Source: a virus | DNA length: 64,000 nt | Virus record (IMG/VR): IMGVR_UViG_3300034101_006325 | Span: 62,001 to 126,000 of that record | Direction: 5' to 3' (one strand) | Shown here: positions 34,226 through 41,877 of the stretch, one piece after another | How the letters are laid out: each line of letters starts with the position of its first letter | Numbering within the stretch: position 1 is the stretch's first letter | Position numbers and translations under genes: made by a program | Notes under the pieces: generated by a model | Seen by the model: the letters and a program-made list of their open reading frames with translations, nothing else | Told to the model about the DNA's origin: nothing | The model's database searches: none

Positions 34226-34794
34226 TTCTGGAATTTTTCTTTGAGCGATGAGTATTTTTCTCTCAACATCGATTCTGTGGACTTCTTCTTGTCCTTGTTG
34301 CCCTGATCATTCTGAAGGGTCTTGACAGTTTGTGTCTGTTGAACTTGGCGAACAACAGGCTTCTCTTCAGGAGCCTCAATAACTACAGGTCTTGGCTCGG
34401 GACGAGTTGCCTGAACGACTCTTATTGGTGCAGCAGTCACTCTCACATCAAACTTAGGTGCTGCTGGGGCAACCTGGATGGATTCTGCGAATACCTTCAC
34501 GGGCTTCTTAAAATTTAATTGAAACTGCACGGGAGAAAAGTATCTATTCTCTATTAGGACTTCCACGCGAGCAGAATATGTTCCTTCGTCAATTTTGTCC
34601 TTCATCTGAGGAATGACGAACTGCACAACGCCCTCTTCGCCTGTCCCTCTGCCCGAGAACATATACGACACATCATTGCTCTCGCAAATTAGTCGAACCT
34701 TCGCAGGAGAATTGGCGCCTTCAACTTTGATCTTAAAGGCCAGCTCATTGGCCTCTTCCATGTCAAGTGTAACTGTTTCTGTAAGCTGTTCCAT
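34222..34794 (-). CDS. Beta-sandwich-like conserved virion-region protein (190 aa)
   Basis: The first ~100 residues form a beta-rich domain (ANELAFKIKVEGANSPAKVR; an ICESNDVSYMFSG strand pair; EGTYSARVEVLIENRYFSP). A Pro/Val-rich linker and a basic helical tail (SMLREKYSSLKEKFQK) follow. I have seen similar N-terminal domains in T4-like marine phages but know no function. It is coupled to the 133-aa gene by an ATGA overlap. Confidence 0.6.
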   Translation of the reverse strand: MEQLTETVTLDMEEANELAFKIKVEGANSPAKVRLICESNDVSYMFSGRGTGEEGVVQFVIPQMKDKIDEGTYSARVEVLIENRYFSPVQFQLNFKKPVKVFAESIQVAPAAPKFDVRVTAAPIRVVQATRPEPRPVVIEAPEEKPVVRQVQQTQTVKTLQNDQGNKDKKKSTESMLREKYSSLKEKFQK

Positions 34795-34806
34795 CGGTCT
34801 TAATTA

Positions 34807-35175
34807 TTACTTAATTCTGCTAATTGTGATTTTTATATCATTAAAAATATTGCGAACTTTTGAAGAAATGCTGCCAGCAAGTGTAACGGCAATTCTCTTT
34901 GCCTTGTCTATGCCGATTTTTACGTAACCTTGGACATTTTGTTGAGGACGCTGATCATTAACTCTAATAAGTTTGGCCCAAACAATTACTTCTTCTAGCC
35001 CATCTTTAATGTACTTGGCGCCGTCGCCAGCTTTTTGCTTTATAAGCTGAATGAATTTTCTAAATCCGCCGCCGCCGGATGCAACAAGCCTCATATTTGG
35101 ACCCATTCCTCGTGTAAGAGTCCTATGAATTACCCTGGGCTGGCCCGGTTTAGGTATCAGCTGTGGGTTGGACAT
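34807..35175 (-). CDS. Small basic virion-region protein (122 aa)
   Basis: No family is recognised. It has a Pro-rich start (PQLIPKPGQPRVIHR), a Gly-rich hinge (ASGGGGFRKF) and basic amphipathic helices (KAKRIAVTLAGSISSKVRN). The ATG overlaps the stop of the 176-aa gene by one base (TAATG), indicating coupled translation. It could be a connector or minor structural protein. Confidence 0.55.
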   Translation of the reverse strand: MSNPQLIPKPGQPRVIHRTLTRGMGPNMRLVASGGGGFRKFIQLIKQKAGDGAKYIKDGLEEVIVWAKLIRVNDQRPQQNVQGYVKIGIDKAKRIAVTLAGSISSKVRNIFNDIKITISRIK

Positions 35176-35705
35176 TAGATGACCTTACGTCTATCGAAGA
35201 CAGCATCCATCGATGGATCGCCATTTTCATCGAATAGATCGAATCGACAAATTTCTGTCAAATTGTCATCCTTATAAAATATCATCTGATAATTTTCAAT
35301 CTTCCAGCGGCCGGCGGACATCTGGAATGTATCGTCTAATTTGTCCAAGATTAAGTCTATCTTGTTGTTGAGCGATCCTGCAACGATGGTATTTTCAATC
35401 GTGTTGAGTTTATCATAAATTGTATCGGGCAAATTCTCTTCAGTATTATGCTGCTCCGATGCATAATAAGTCTCTGCAAAAGTCGACCCTGTATCCCACA
35501 AAATTTGTCCTCTAAACTCATCCGGAAATGTAATATATGCGGCATATATTCCAGGAGCAGTTTGGTGGACTCCTAAAGTAGTTCGAGCAGTTACAACACT
35601 ACCCTCGTAATTTAAAAGTTGATATCCCACACCCGCAGAACCCGTGGCATTCAATTTAGATCTACCGAAATTAACAATTCTAAGTTGCTGAAAAGTTGCA
35701 GTCAT
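35175..35705 (-). CDS. Small beta-rich virion protein (176 aa)
   Basis: The upstream in-frame TTG at 35729 is a poor start; ATG at 35705 gives a protein beginning MTATFQQLRIVNFGRSKL. The N-terminal half looks like an immunoglobulin or carbohydrate-binding type sandwich (GSAGVGYQLLNYEGSVVTAR, GIYAAYITFPDEFRGQILW). A helix and a second small beta domain with FYKDDNLTEICRFDLFDENG follow. The last motif is common in phage virion proteins. It is the first gene of a coupled set 176-122-190-133 aa and has an AT-rich, structured leader. Confidence 0.6.
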   Translation of the reverse strand: MTATFQQLRIVNFGRSKLNATGSAGVGYQLLNYEGSVVTARTTLGVHQTAPGIYAAYITFPDEFRGQILWDTGSTFAETYYASEQHNTEENLPDTIYDKLNTIENTIVAGSLNNKIDLILDKLDDTFQMSAGRWKIENYQMIFYKDDNLTEICRFDLFDENGDPSMDAVFDRRKVI

Positions 35706-35758
35706 GGGAATTAATATAAAATTATACAATTATAAGAATTTGTTCAGACAAAATTATT

Positions 35759-35915
35759 GTTTCAAATATGAAACCTTATGTTTAATTAATTCAAATTATT
35801 GCAATAGTTATCTTTGAGGGTATTTACAAATTCCTCAAAACATGCAATAATGAAAATGTTACTAGCCATAACAATCGCCGGCTGAGGGAATAAACAATAT
35901 TCCCTCAGCTTTTTT
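35759..35915 (+). ncRNA. Candidate plus-strand small RNA ending in an intrinsic terminator
   Basis: The ~210-bp gap between two minus-strand genes contains three structures. They are a small hairpin GTTTCA-AATA-TGAAAC (35759-35774), a two-tier stem with outer arms 35798-35803/35843-35848 and inner arms 35813-35819/35833-35839, and a perfect terminator at 35881-35915 whose U tract is on the plus strand. No plus-strand gene needs that terminator. A short structured plus-strand RNA is the simplest reading. The alternative is a structured 5' leader for the minus-strand 176-aa gene. No strong plus-strand promoter is visible. Confidence 0.4.
35881..35915 (+). terminator. Rho-independent terminator (plus strand)
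   Basis: GCTGAGGGAAT and its perfect 11-bp complement flank a 7-nt loop and are followed directly by six T. On the minus strand no U tract follows, so it works only for plus-strand transcription. The T tract overlaps the stop codon of the minus-strand gene at 35915. Confidence 0.8.
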
Positions 35916-36508
35916 CATTTGGCTGACTTCTTTTTTCTATTTTCCTTGAGCCTCTGCACTGTCTTGGCTAAAGGACCGACTTCATCGGGGCGAGGTTTTC
36001 TACCTCTTTTTGTTTTTTTGTCTTCTGTTTCCTTAACAACATCTGTGGGTGGAACAGTAAAAGACTCTACTTTTTCCTCGACGGGAGTCAATAGATTTAG
36101 CAAGTTTTGCTTCTCAATCTCGGTTTTTTTGAAGGAATACATGTCTTGCTGCAGCTTTAATAATTTTATTGAGTTATCGATCGCAGATAGCTCTCCTATC
36201 TTCACATTAAGCTGCGCAGTTTTGTCCGACGTAAATTTTTTCAAGACTTCCTGAGATTTCTGTAACCAATTCCAAACATACTTGACTACTGCGTCAGAAA
36301 CCTGTCCCTTCTTGACTTCTTCAGCTAATTCATCCCTTGACTTTGTCATGAAGCTGTTAAAATTTTCTTGAGACTCTTTCGCAGAAGACGCCGCTCCCGA
36401 CAACAATATTCTTTCATTTTTTTTGTTGACAAGCATTTCTTCAAATTTAGCGCCGACTTCTTTTAATGTCAAAAGTGATTGATCTAATTTTTCTATTTCT
36501 TTGCTCAT
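35915..36508 (-). CDS. Helical charged protein with basic tail (197 aa), unrecognised
   Basis: ATG at 36508 is chosen because the longer frame (to 36571) runs back through the terminator hairpin of the upstream fibre gene. The protein is mainly coiled-coil-like helices (EIEKLDQSLLTLKEVGAKFE; IDNSIKLLKLQQDMYSFKK) and ends in a Lys/Arg-rich tail with an AT-hook-like RGRKPRP. It might bind DNA or be a structural rod. No family is recognised. Confidence 0.6.
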   Translation of the reverse strand: MSKEIEKLDQSLLTLKEVGAKFEEMLVNKKNERILLSGAASSAKESQENFNSFMTKSRDELAEEVKKGQVSDAVVKYVWNWLQKSQEVLKKFTSDKTAQLNVKIGELSAIDNSIKLLKLQQDMYSFKKTEIEKQNLLNLLTPVEEKVESFTVPPTDVVKETEDKKTKRGRKPRPDEVGPLAKTVQRLKENRKKKSAK

Positions 36509-36530
36509 AGGCTTTAAGGTAAATATCAAT

Positions 36531-36563
36531 AAAAAAGGCGTGGACCTTAAAAAGGTCCACGCC
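36531..36563 (-). terminator. Rho-independent terminator after the 736-aa fibre gene
   Basis: In minus-strand sense, GGCGTGGACCTT and its perfect 12-bp complement enclose a 3-nt loop and are followed by six U. It lies 26 nt after the stop codon of the 736-aa gene. Confidence 0.92.
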
Positions 36564-36588
36564 CACCTCAAATTAATTTAATTTAATT

Positions 36589-38799
36589 TCAGGGATTTGG
36601 GTCTGCGTTGTGAATGACCACTGTGAGGCGGTCGTCTGCCATTGTGGAGACCTCGAGGTCGAGCTCTGTCACGCTGGTGATCTCGTAGTCGTCGCCGTAT
36701 GCAAGGCGCACGCCGTTGAGATAGACGTCCATTGCAACCTTCTTTGCAGCTGCGTCAGCAATTGATGCTGTGCGAAGTGTTCCAACAGAGCTGAAGTCGA
36801 TTGCAACGCCAGCAGCTACAACTCCTGGGAGGAATGAATCCTGCTTGAAGTTGCCGCCGCCGCCTGCTGCGACGATTGCCTGGACGAGCGTCATGCCGGG
36901 GAACTGAGCGTCGAAATCTGCCCAATCGCCCGATTCCATGAAGCTGATTCCTGTCTCGCCGTCGGCTGCAAGGAAGAGCTCTCCACCAGAAGAACCTGCC
37001 TGGAGGATGAGGTCCTTGCCGCTTTCTGCTGAAAGTTTTGCGCCTGATGCATCAGCTGCGAATGAACCGCTCTGTGCACCCTCGAGGGCGCCGACCTTGA
37101 TCTCTGACATCCATGCTGGGACGAGTTCTGCGCCGTTGACGCCAACGCTGTTGTCGCCATCGACGTCAGCGTGGTCTGGTGATGTGTGTGCGAGCTTGGC
37201 GAAGACGAACTCACCAGCTCCGCCGTCCTGAGCAAGCATTAGGTCTGCCGAAGCGCCTGCACCGCCGTGGAGGACGATACCGGAGTTTTCAGCGCCTGTG
37301 CTACCAGTTGCGAGGTGGATGAATGCATCTTGCACCTTGAGGTTTGTTGTCTCGATGTAGGTCATTGCGCCCTTGACATAGAGATCACCAGCAACGTGGA
37401 CGTCACTCTTGAAGAATGCGTCGTCGCCGTTGAGCTCGAGGACGACGTTTCCTGCCGATGACTTGAGTTCGTTGCCCATCAACTTGAGGTCGCCAGCGAT
37501 TGTGACGTCGCCACCGCTCTCGAGGGTGATGTTGAGGCCAGCCGAACCCGAGATGTCGTTGCCAGCAACCTTGAGGTCGCCGCTTGCTTCAACGATATCG
37601 CCAGTGAGAAGTAGCGTTCCTGCTGTTGCGCTGGAGATCGACATGCTGTTCGAGAGAGTGATGTCTCCGCCCTTGACTTCGAGGTCAGACTGAAGCTCGA
37701 GTGAACCCGACACGTAGAGGAGCGACTGGTCGAACCAGAGCTTGGCTTCGTCCTTGATTGATCCATCTTCGTCGACAATGTAGAGACGCTTAGCAACGTC
37801 GTTGTCGATCGAGACCTTCTTTACAGTGAGGTCGCCGTCGACGTCGAGGTCGCCGGTGAACGAACCGCTCACTGCTGAGAGGTCGCCGGTGAGTGTCACG
37901 TTGACTGCGTCGATGTCCTGAGCAACTGTGAGTGAGCCGCTGACGCCGAGGTTAGCTGCCATGAAGACGTCTGACTGGAAGTCTGCAACGCCGTCGACGT
38001 TGAGCGTGCTGTCGAAGTCAACAGCCTGTGTCACTCCCATTGTTCCTGAGACCTCGAGGCGATCTCCTGCAACTGTGAGGCCTTGAGCAACTTCCATTGC
38101 GCCGCTGACGTAAAGGTCAGCTGCCATATAGACGTCTGCAGCGAAGTCAGAAACTCCGTTTACAGCGAGTGTACCGCTGAGTCCTGTTGCGCCTGCCACG
38201 TAAAGAGCACCGAGGTCGGCGGTGCCTGATACGTCGAGGGCTCCAGTGATGTCGAGCGAGTCATTGCTGAAGATTAGTTTTCCTTCTTCAGCGATTTCGC
38301 CTGCTCCACCGACGAGGTAGAGGGCGCCTGCTGGGGCGTCGCCATCGATCTTGATGACCGAAGCTGAGAGCGTGCCATCCACATCGACGATTGCTCCTGT
38401 GAAATGTGCGTCGCCGCCGACATCGAGTGTGCTCTGGAGGTTGACTGCACCCTGGAAGTCAGCTGAGCTGTTGACATCGAGATCGCCACCGAGCTGCATG
38501 CCTGCTGAGCCTGTGATGGCTGCATCGAATGTTGCAACGCCTGTGACGTCGAGTGTTCCTTGGAAGTCTGCATTTGCACCGGACATGTGCACTGCTGCAT
38601 AGATGTCTGCGAGGTCCTGTGAACCGCTGAGTGCATCGTACCAGTTTGTTCCACCGATGATCTTGTTGATCTGTGAACGGAGGGCGTCGAGGTCGCCTAC
38701 GAGTGTCTGCTTGTATGCAAGGCTGGAGCCTGCTGCCAATGTATCATTAAATTCTAATGAACCACTAATTTGTGATTGCTGAACAAATGTCTTTGCCAT
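36589..38799 (-). CDS. Repetitive beta-structured fibre protein (736 aa)
   Basis: Most of the protein is a degenerate repeat of about 22-28 residues with the pattern L-x-V-x-G-x-x-x-F (for example ALDVSGTADLGALYVAG, SLTVAQDIDAVNVTL, DVTIAGDLKLMGNEL). This is typical of trimeric beta-helical or triple-beta tail fibres. The N-terminus (AKTFVQQSQISGSLEFNDTL) is the likely attachment end. The C-terminal ~100 residues (ending DDRLTVVIHNADPNP) are non-repetitive and could be a tip or trimerisation domain. The codons are GC-richer than the neighbouring fibre genes, suggesting high expression. It is flanked by a structured leader and a strong terminator, so it is a single-gene transcript. The likely role is receptor binding or fibre shaft. 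Confidence 0.7.
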   Translation of the reverse strand: MAKTFVQQSQISGSLEFNDTLAAGSSLAYKQTLVGDLDALRSQINKIIGGTNWYDALSGSQDLADIYAAVHMSGANADFQGTLDVTGVATFDAAITGSAGMQLGGDLDVNSSADFQGAVNLQSTLDVGGDAHFTGAIVDVDGTLSASVIKIDGDAPAGALYLVGGAGEIAEEGKLIFSNDSLDITGALDVSGTADLGALYVAGATGLSGTLAVNGVSDFAADVYMAADLYVSGAMEVAQGLTVAGDRLEVSGTMGVTQAVDFDSTLNVDGVADFQSDVFMAANLGVSGSLTVAQDIDAVNVTLTGDLSAVSGSFTGDLDVDGDLTVKKVSIDNDVAKRLYIVDEDGSIKDEAKLWFDQSLLYVSGSLELQSDLEVKGGDITLSNSMSISSATAGTLLLTGDIVEASGDLKVAGNDISGSAGLNITLESGGDVTIAGDLKLMGNELKSSAGNVVLELNGDDAFFKSDVHVAGDLYVKGAMTYIETTNLKVQDAFIHLATGSTGAENSGIVLHGGAGASADLMLAQDGGAGEFVFAKLAHTSPDHADVDGDNSVGVNGAELVPAWMSEIKVGALEGAQSGSFAADASGAKLSAESGKDLILQAGSSGGELFLAADGETGISFMESGDWADFDAQFPGMTLVQAIVAAGGGGNFKQDSFLPGVVAAGVAIDFSSVGTLRTASIADAAAKKVAMDVYLNGVRLAYGDDYEITSVTELDLEVSTMADDRLTVVIHNADPNP

Positions 38800-38820
38800 A
38801 ACTTTATCATCCTTTGTTGC

Positions 38821-38869
38821 GGGGACTTAATCCCCTGTCTGTACGTACTTGGGAAGCTCATCTTCCCAA
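38821..38869 (-). promoter_or_regulatory. Two leader hairpins upstream of the 736-aa fibre gene
   Basis: In transcript sense, TTGGGAAG-loop-CTTCCCAA is followed by GGGG-loop-CCCC and then by an AAAGGA ribosome site before the ATG at 38799. Paired leader stems next to a highly expressed structural gene may protect the 5' end or mark a processing site. The 150-bp gap also has an AT-rich stretch near 38870-38930 that could hold the promoter. Confidence 0.45.
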
Positions 38870-38949
38870 ATTGTAAATATACTTGATGATAAAAATAAAC
38901 GATTAAATTTTTAAATTTCATTGACGATCTATGCAAAATATAATTTTAT

Positions 38950-39939
38950 TTAGTAAGGATAAGTCGCCGATAAATTGCTTCCTTCCACAGGAGCAGTTTT
39001 GAGTATTACGGTGTTGCTAGAAGCCAAAAAGTCGTAATTTTCTCCTTGGATCTGTAGAATTCCGTTGACATAGAACATCAGACCGCTCAATGGATAAGGA
39101 GAGTGTTGCAAAGTAAAGACAACGTTGGCACCATCAATATCTCCTACTGGTGTTTCAGCCCACGACACATATTTGCCAGGCGTAGAAGCAGGCTGATATG
39201 TGTAAGTGGCTGTTAAATTGCTACCTTGATTGGGTGCATTTAAAAGCGCGACAGTGTTGTCTGTCAACGTATAATCATAACTATTACCTTGCTTTTGCAG
39301 CACTCCATTGACAAAAAACATTAAAGAAGTTACTGGAACTGGGGAGGCAGAAAGCTCAAATACCATATTAATTCCATCAATATCACCCGATGGTGTTTCC
39401 ATCCATGCGATGTCTGTATTCTGAACAGGCGGAGTCGGAGGCGAAGGATCTATTGTAGATGATATTGTTATCTGGCCGTTGGATCCTGTCGTTATAGAAA
39501 TATTTTGTCCGGCGACGAGGTAAGGTGATCCATCTGAAAGGGTTGTAAGAGATCCTGATACATTTGTTACTGTCAGTGTTGATGTGTTTTTATTAAAAAC
39601 AAAATTGGTATTTCCACCAAAGTAACCGCCGTCGTTAAATTGTACGTGAGTATTTGATCCTCCTGGGTCAGTTGATCCGCTGCCTCCGCCGCCAGCAACA
39701 AATTCAACAAGATCAGAATCATCAATGCCGTCTCTGTACCAGAATTTCCTTGAAACACCGTTGACAATGAGACGAACCTCCATCGACTGAAATCTAATGG
39801 CGGCTGGAATTGCGGAATTGGCATCGGAAACAGCAGTTGCAACATCAACAGCAGAAAATGGACCCGACCATGAGTCAACGGGTGCCGGATTGACCGGCTG
39901 AATTCCAAAAGGAAGCTGTAATCCTGTAATTACCGACAT
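38950..39939 (-). CDS. Fibre-tip-like protein with a duplicated C-terminal domain (329 aa)
   Basis: The N-terminal part has a Gly-rich hinge (VAGGGGSGSTDPGGSN) and a beta-strand segment (HVQFNDGGYFGGNTNF) common in phage fibre proteins. The last ~150 residues are two tandem copies of one ~70-residue domain. Copy 1 contains ETPSGDIDGINMVFEL and MFFVNGVLQKQGNSYDY; copy 2 contains ETPVGDIDGANVVFTL and MFYVNGILQIQGENYDF. The sequence VNGxLQxQGxxYDY is a frequent adhesin-like module in phage tail proteins. It is adjacent to the 455-aa gene (7-bp gap), so they are cotranscribed. Confidence 0.65.
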   Translation of the reverse strand: MSVITGLQLPFGIQPVNPAPVDSWSGPFSAVDVATAVSDANSAIPAAIRFQSMEVRLIVNGVSRKFWYRDGIDDSDLVEFVAGGGGSGSTDPGGSNTHVQFNDGGYFGGNTNFVFNKNTSTLTVTNVSGSLTTLSDGSPYLVAGQNISITTGSNGQITISSTIDPSPPTPPVQNTDIAWMETPSGDIDGINMVFELSASPVPVTSLMFFVNGVLQKQGNSYDYTLTDNTVALLNAPNQGSNLTATYTYQPASTPGKYVSWAETPVGDIDGANVVFTLQHSPYPLSGLMFYVNGILQIQGENYDFLASSNTVILKTAPVEGSNLSATYPY

Positions 39940-39946
39940 TTTCTAC

Positions 39947-41314
39947 TCATGCTCTCGTGACTCTATGACGATGATTGGAAGTATATGGAATGGCATTTGT
40001 CATGATATAGACATCGTAAGAAATTAATGTTCCTCCGCCATCTTCCACATTAAAAGTATTGAGCACATAGTTGTCAGTAATATTGGCATTCAAAGCGTCA
40101 AGATCAATCACCTCAGTTATGGAAAGAGAACTAGGCATAGCAACCGCAAAATTATTATAAACAGTGCCAGTATTTAAATTAAAAGGATTAGAAGAATCAG
40201 TAAAAACTTTTGATCCAAGACTTCTAACATCAGCCGAAGATGTCGGAGAATTAGAAGCAGGTCCATGAAAAATAACATTTAAAAAGTTAATTGTTGTCGT
40301 TGAAGAATTTGTTGTTTGATATTCATCAGTCACTCTAATTCTATAATATAGAGCAGAATAGGTTTTAAGGGAAGCATCATTATGTGAAGTAGATGGAATT
40401 GGAACAGACGAAGGATTGCCCGACACTACGACATTTGATAATCCCGGTACGTCGGACCACACTGATCCATTAGTCGAATATTGCACAGAATAACCCGTTA
40501 TTGGGACATTTACTCTTTGTCGTGTTATTGTTCCTGTGATGGTGGAGCCAACATTTCCTTTTTCACGCTTCGTGTTAGTTTCTCCTGATACTCCTGATGC
40601 TGAACTAGTCGCAATTGACAGAGAAAATGTAGGTGATGCATAAGCTTGAGGTGTCAAATTAAGCGTTGCTGTGGACAATGCGCCTTGTGTATCTTCGACT
40701 ATGTAACGATAGTTGAGTACTTGCGTAAAAAAAGGTGCAACATTAAAAGTATGGTCGTAATTAAGCGGTGAAGCTGTAGATGTCGTTAAATTCGTCCAGT
40801 CTCCTGCATTTCCTGTCCTAAACTGAAGTGTTGCAGAAGAAATTGAAGCACCTGCGCTATTAATAACATAGGAACCGAGTATGGATGTTGTGACATCGCC
40901 AGTAGTGTTGAATGCTGTTGTTAAAATATTATTTCCCGACAAATTAACAGTGGGATCTATCGGCTCAGCGATCGCCATAAGAATGACTTCAGCAGGCGTC
41001 TTACCTAATGCAGGAATTGTCTCACCAGAGCCATACCTACCAAAGGTCTTTCCTCCTGGCAAAGAAACAGTGAGATTATCTTCAAAAACAAACTCTTCGC
41101 CCGCATTTATGACAAGTTCATTACCCGGCCCATTATCTACGAGAGAAACTCCTGTGCCTGCAGTTAATAATCTTGCATTGGCGGGAATTTCGCCAAGTGA
41201 TCCTGACGGTACAACAAAAGGTGTTGTATTGACATGTGTATCGAGCTGATCATGTGTAAGACTGCCTACATTGTCTAGCTCTTTATGATCATCTACAACC
41301 CTAATCGCAGTCAT
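39947..41314 (-). CDS. Fibre/adhesin-like structural protein (455 aa)
   Basis: The N-terminus (RVVDDHKELDNVGSLTHDQL) resembles the attachment region of phage fibre proteins, where HDxLxxHV segments join a partner. The body is Ser/Thr-rich and beta-structured, with Ig-like repeats (VPITGYSVQYSTNGSVWSDV, ALYYRIRVTDEYQTT). It is AT-richer than the capsid or 736-aa gene. It is the first gene of the unit with the duplicated-domain protein. The role is probably host recognition or virion surface decoration; the exact structure is not identified. Confidence 0.6.
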   Translation of the reverse strand: MTAIRVVDDHKELDNVGSLTHDQLDTHVNTTPFVVPSGSLGEIPANARLLTAGTGVSLVDNGPGNELVINAGEEFVFEDNLTVSLPGGKTFGRYGSGETIPALGKTPAEVILMAIAEPIDPTVNLSGNNILTTAFNTTGDVTTSILGSYVINSAGASISSATLQFRTGNAGDWTNLTTSTASPLNYDHTFNVAPFFTQVLNYRYIVEDTQGALSTATLNLTPQAYASPTFSLSIATSSASGVSGETNTKREKGNVGSTITGTITRQRVNVPITGYSVQYSTNGSVWSDVPGLSNVVVSGNPSSVPIPSTSHNDASLKTYSALYYRIRVTDEYQTTNSSTTTINFLNVIFHGPASNSPTSSADVRSLGSKVFTDSSNPFNLNTGTVYNNFAVAMPSSLSITEVIDLDALNANITDNYVLNTFNVEDGGGTLISYDVYIMTNAIPYTSNHRHRVTRA

Positions 41315-41375
41315 TTCTTAATTCCTTTACGCAAATATACAAATCAATATTTAAAAAGTTTTACAAAGGCAAATA

Positions 41376-41409
41376 AAAAGACCTCTAATGCTATTGCATG
41401 AGGTCTTTC
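41376..41409 (-). terminator. Rho-independent terminator after the 73-aa gene
   Basis: In minus-strand sense, AAAGACCTC and its complement form a 9-bp stem extended by an ATGC/GCAT inner stem, followed by TTTTT. It ends the tmRNA-containing small-gene unit upstream of the fibre genes. Confidence 0.85.
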
Positions 41410-41450
41410 TGACCAAACAAAACTTTAGCGGGAATTAAATATAATTGTGA

Positions 41451-41672
41451 TTACATTCCTGTAACAATAGCCTGCACTGCAGTTTTAACTCTTTCCTGAA
41501 GTTCTTTTGGAAGCGCAGACAGCAGGACATAATCTTCTATTTTTTTTGAATTTGCAGGAATTCCTCCTGCAAACATTTCAGCAGTCGTTGTGACTACTGT
41601 CCTAAGAACGAGAGGCGCTGGTCCTACTCTATTTGACTCTAAAGGTTGATATAAGTCTACTTTTGGATTCAT
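41451..41672 (-). CDS. Small unrecognised protein (73 aa)
   Basis: No family is recognised. The sequence includes a Pro-rich start (NPKVDLYQPLESNRVGPAP) and a C-terminal helix (LPKELQERVKTAVQAIVTGM). It begins 1 nt after the 59-aa gene and is followed by a strong terminator. It is probably a late accessory protein. Confidence 0.6.
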   Translation of the reverse strand: MNPKVDLYQPLESNRVGPAPLVLRTVVTTTAEMFAGGIPANSKKIEDYVLLSALPKELQERVKTAVQAIVTGM

Positions 41673-41673
41673 T

Positions 41674-41853
41674 TTAGCCTTTTAAAATTTGTTTATTTTC
41701 GTTCAATGCCTTTGAAGCGCTAAAAAGCTTTTCCTGTAGAAGCGTCAACTTTTTACGAAGATCTTCACAATTTTCGCCTTTAATTTCTTTTGCAGCAATT
41801 AAAATTTTTAGCTCTTCAACTTGTTCCATCAATGCTTCAGTTGTAGCTGACAT
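41674..41853 (-). CDS. Small helical protein (59 aa) directly after the tmRNA
   Basis: ATG at 41853 has AGAGG about 5 nt upstream. The same frame stays open back to 41934, but that part is the 3' end of the tmRNA and is not coding. The protein is one long charged helix or coiled coil (MEQVEELKILIAAKEIKGEN, TLLQEKLFSASKALNENK). Its function is unknown. It lies 24 nt after the tmRNA 3' end. Confidence 0.7.
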   Translation of the reverse strand: MSATTEALMEQVEELKILIAAKEIKGENCEDLRKKLTLLQEKLFSASKALNENKQILKG

Positions 41854-41877
41854 AATAACCTCTATTATACTATATAG

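Noticed and set aside
35881-35915. Hairpin as terminator of the minus-strand gene at 35915
   Set aside because: The T tract is on the plus-strand side only; on the minus strand no U run follows the stem.
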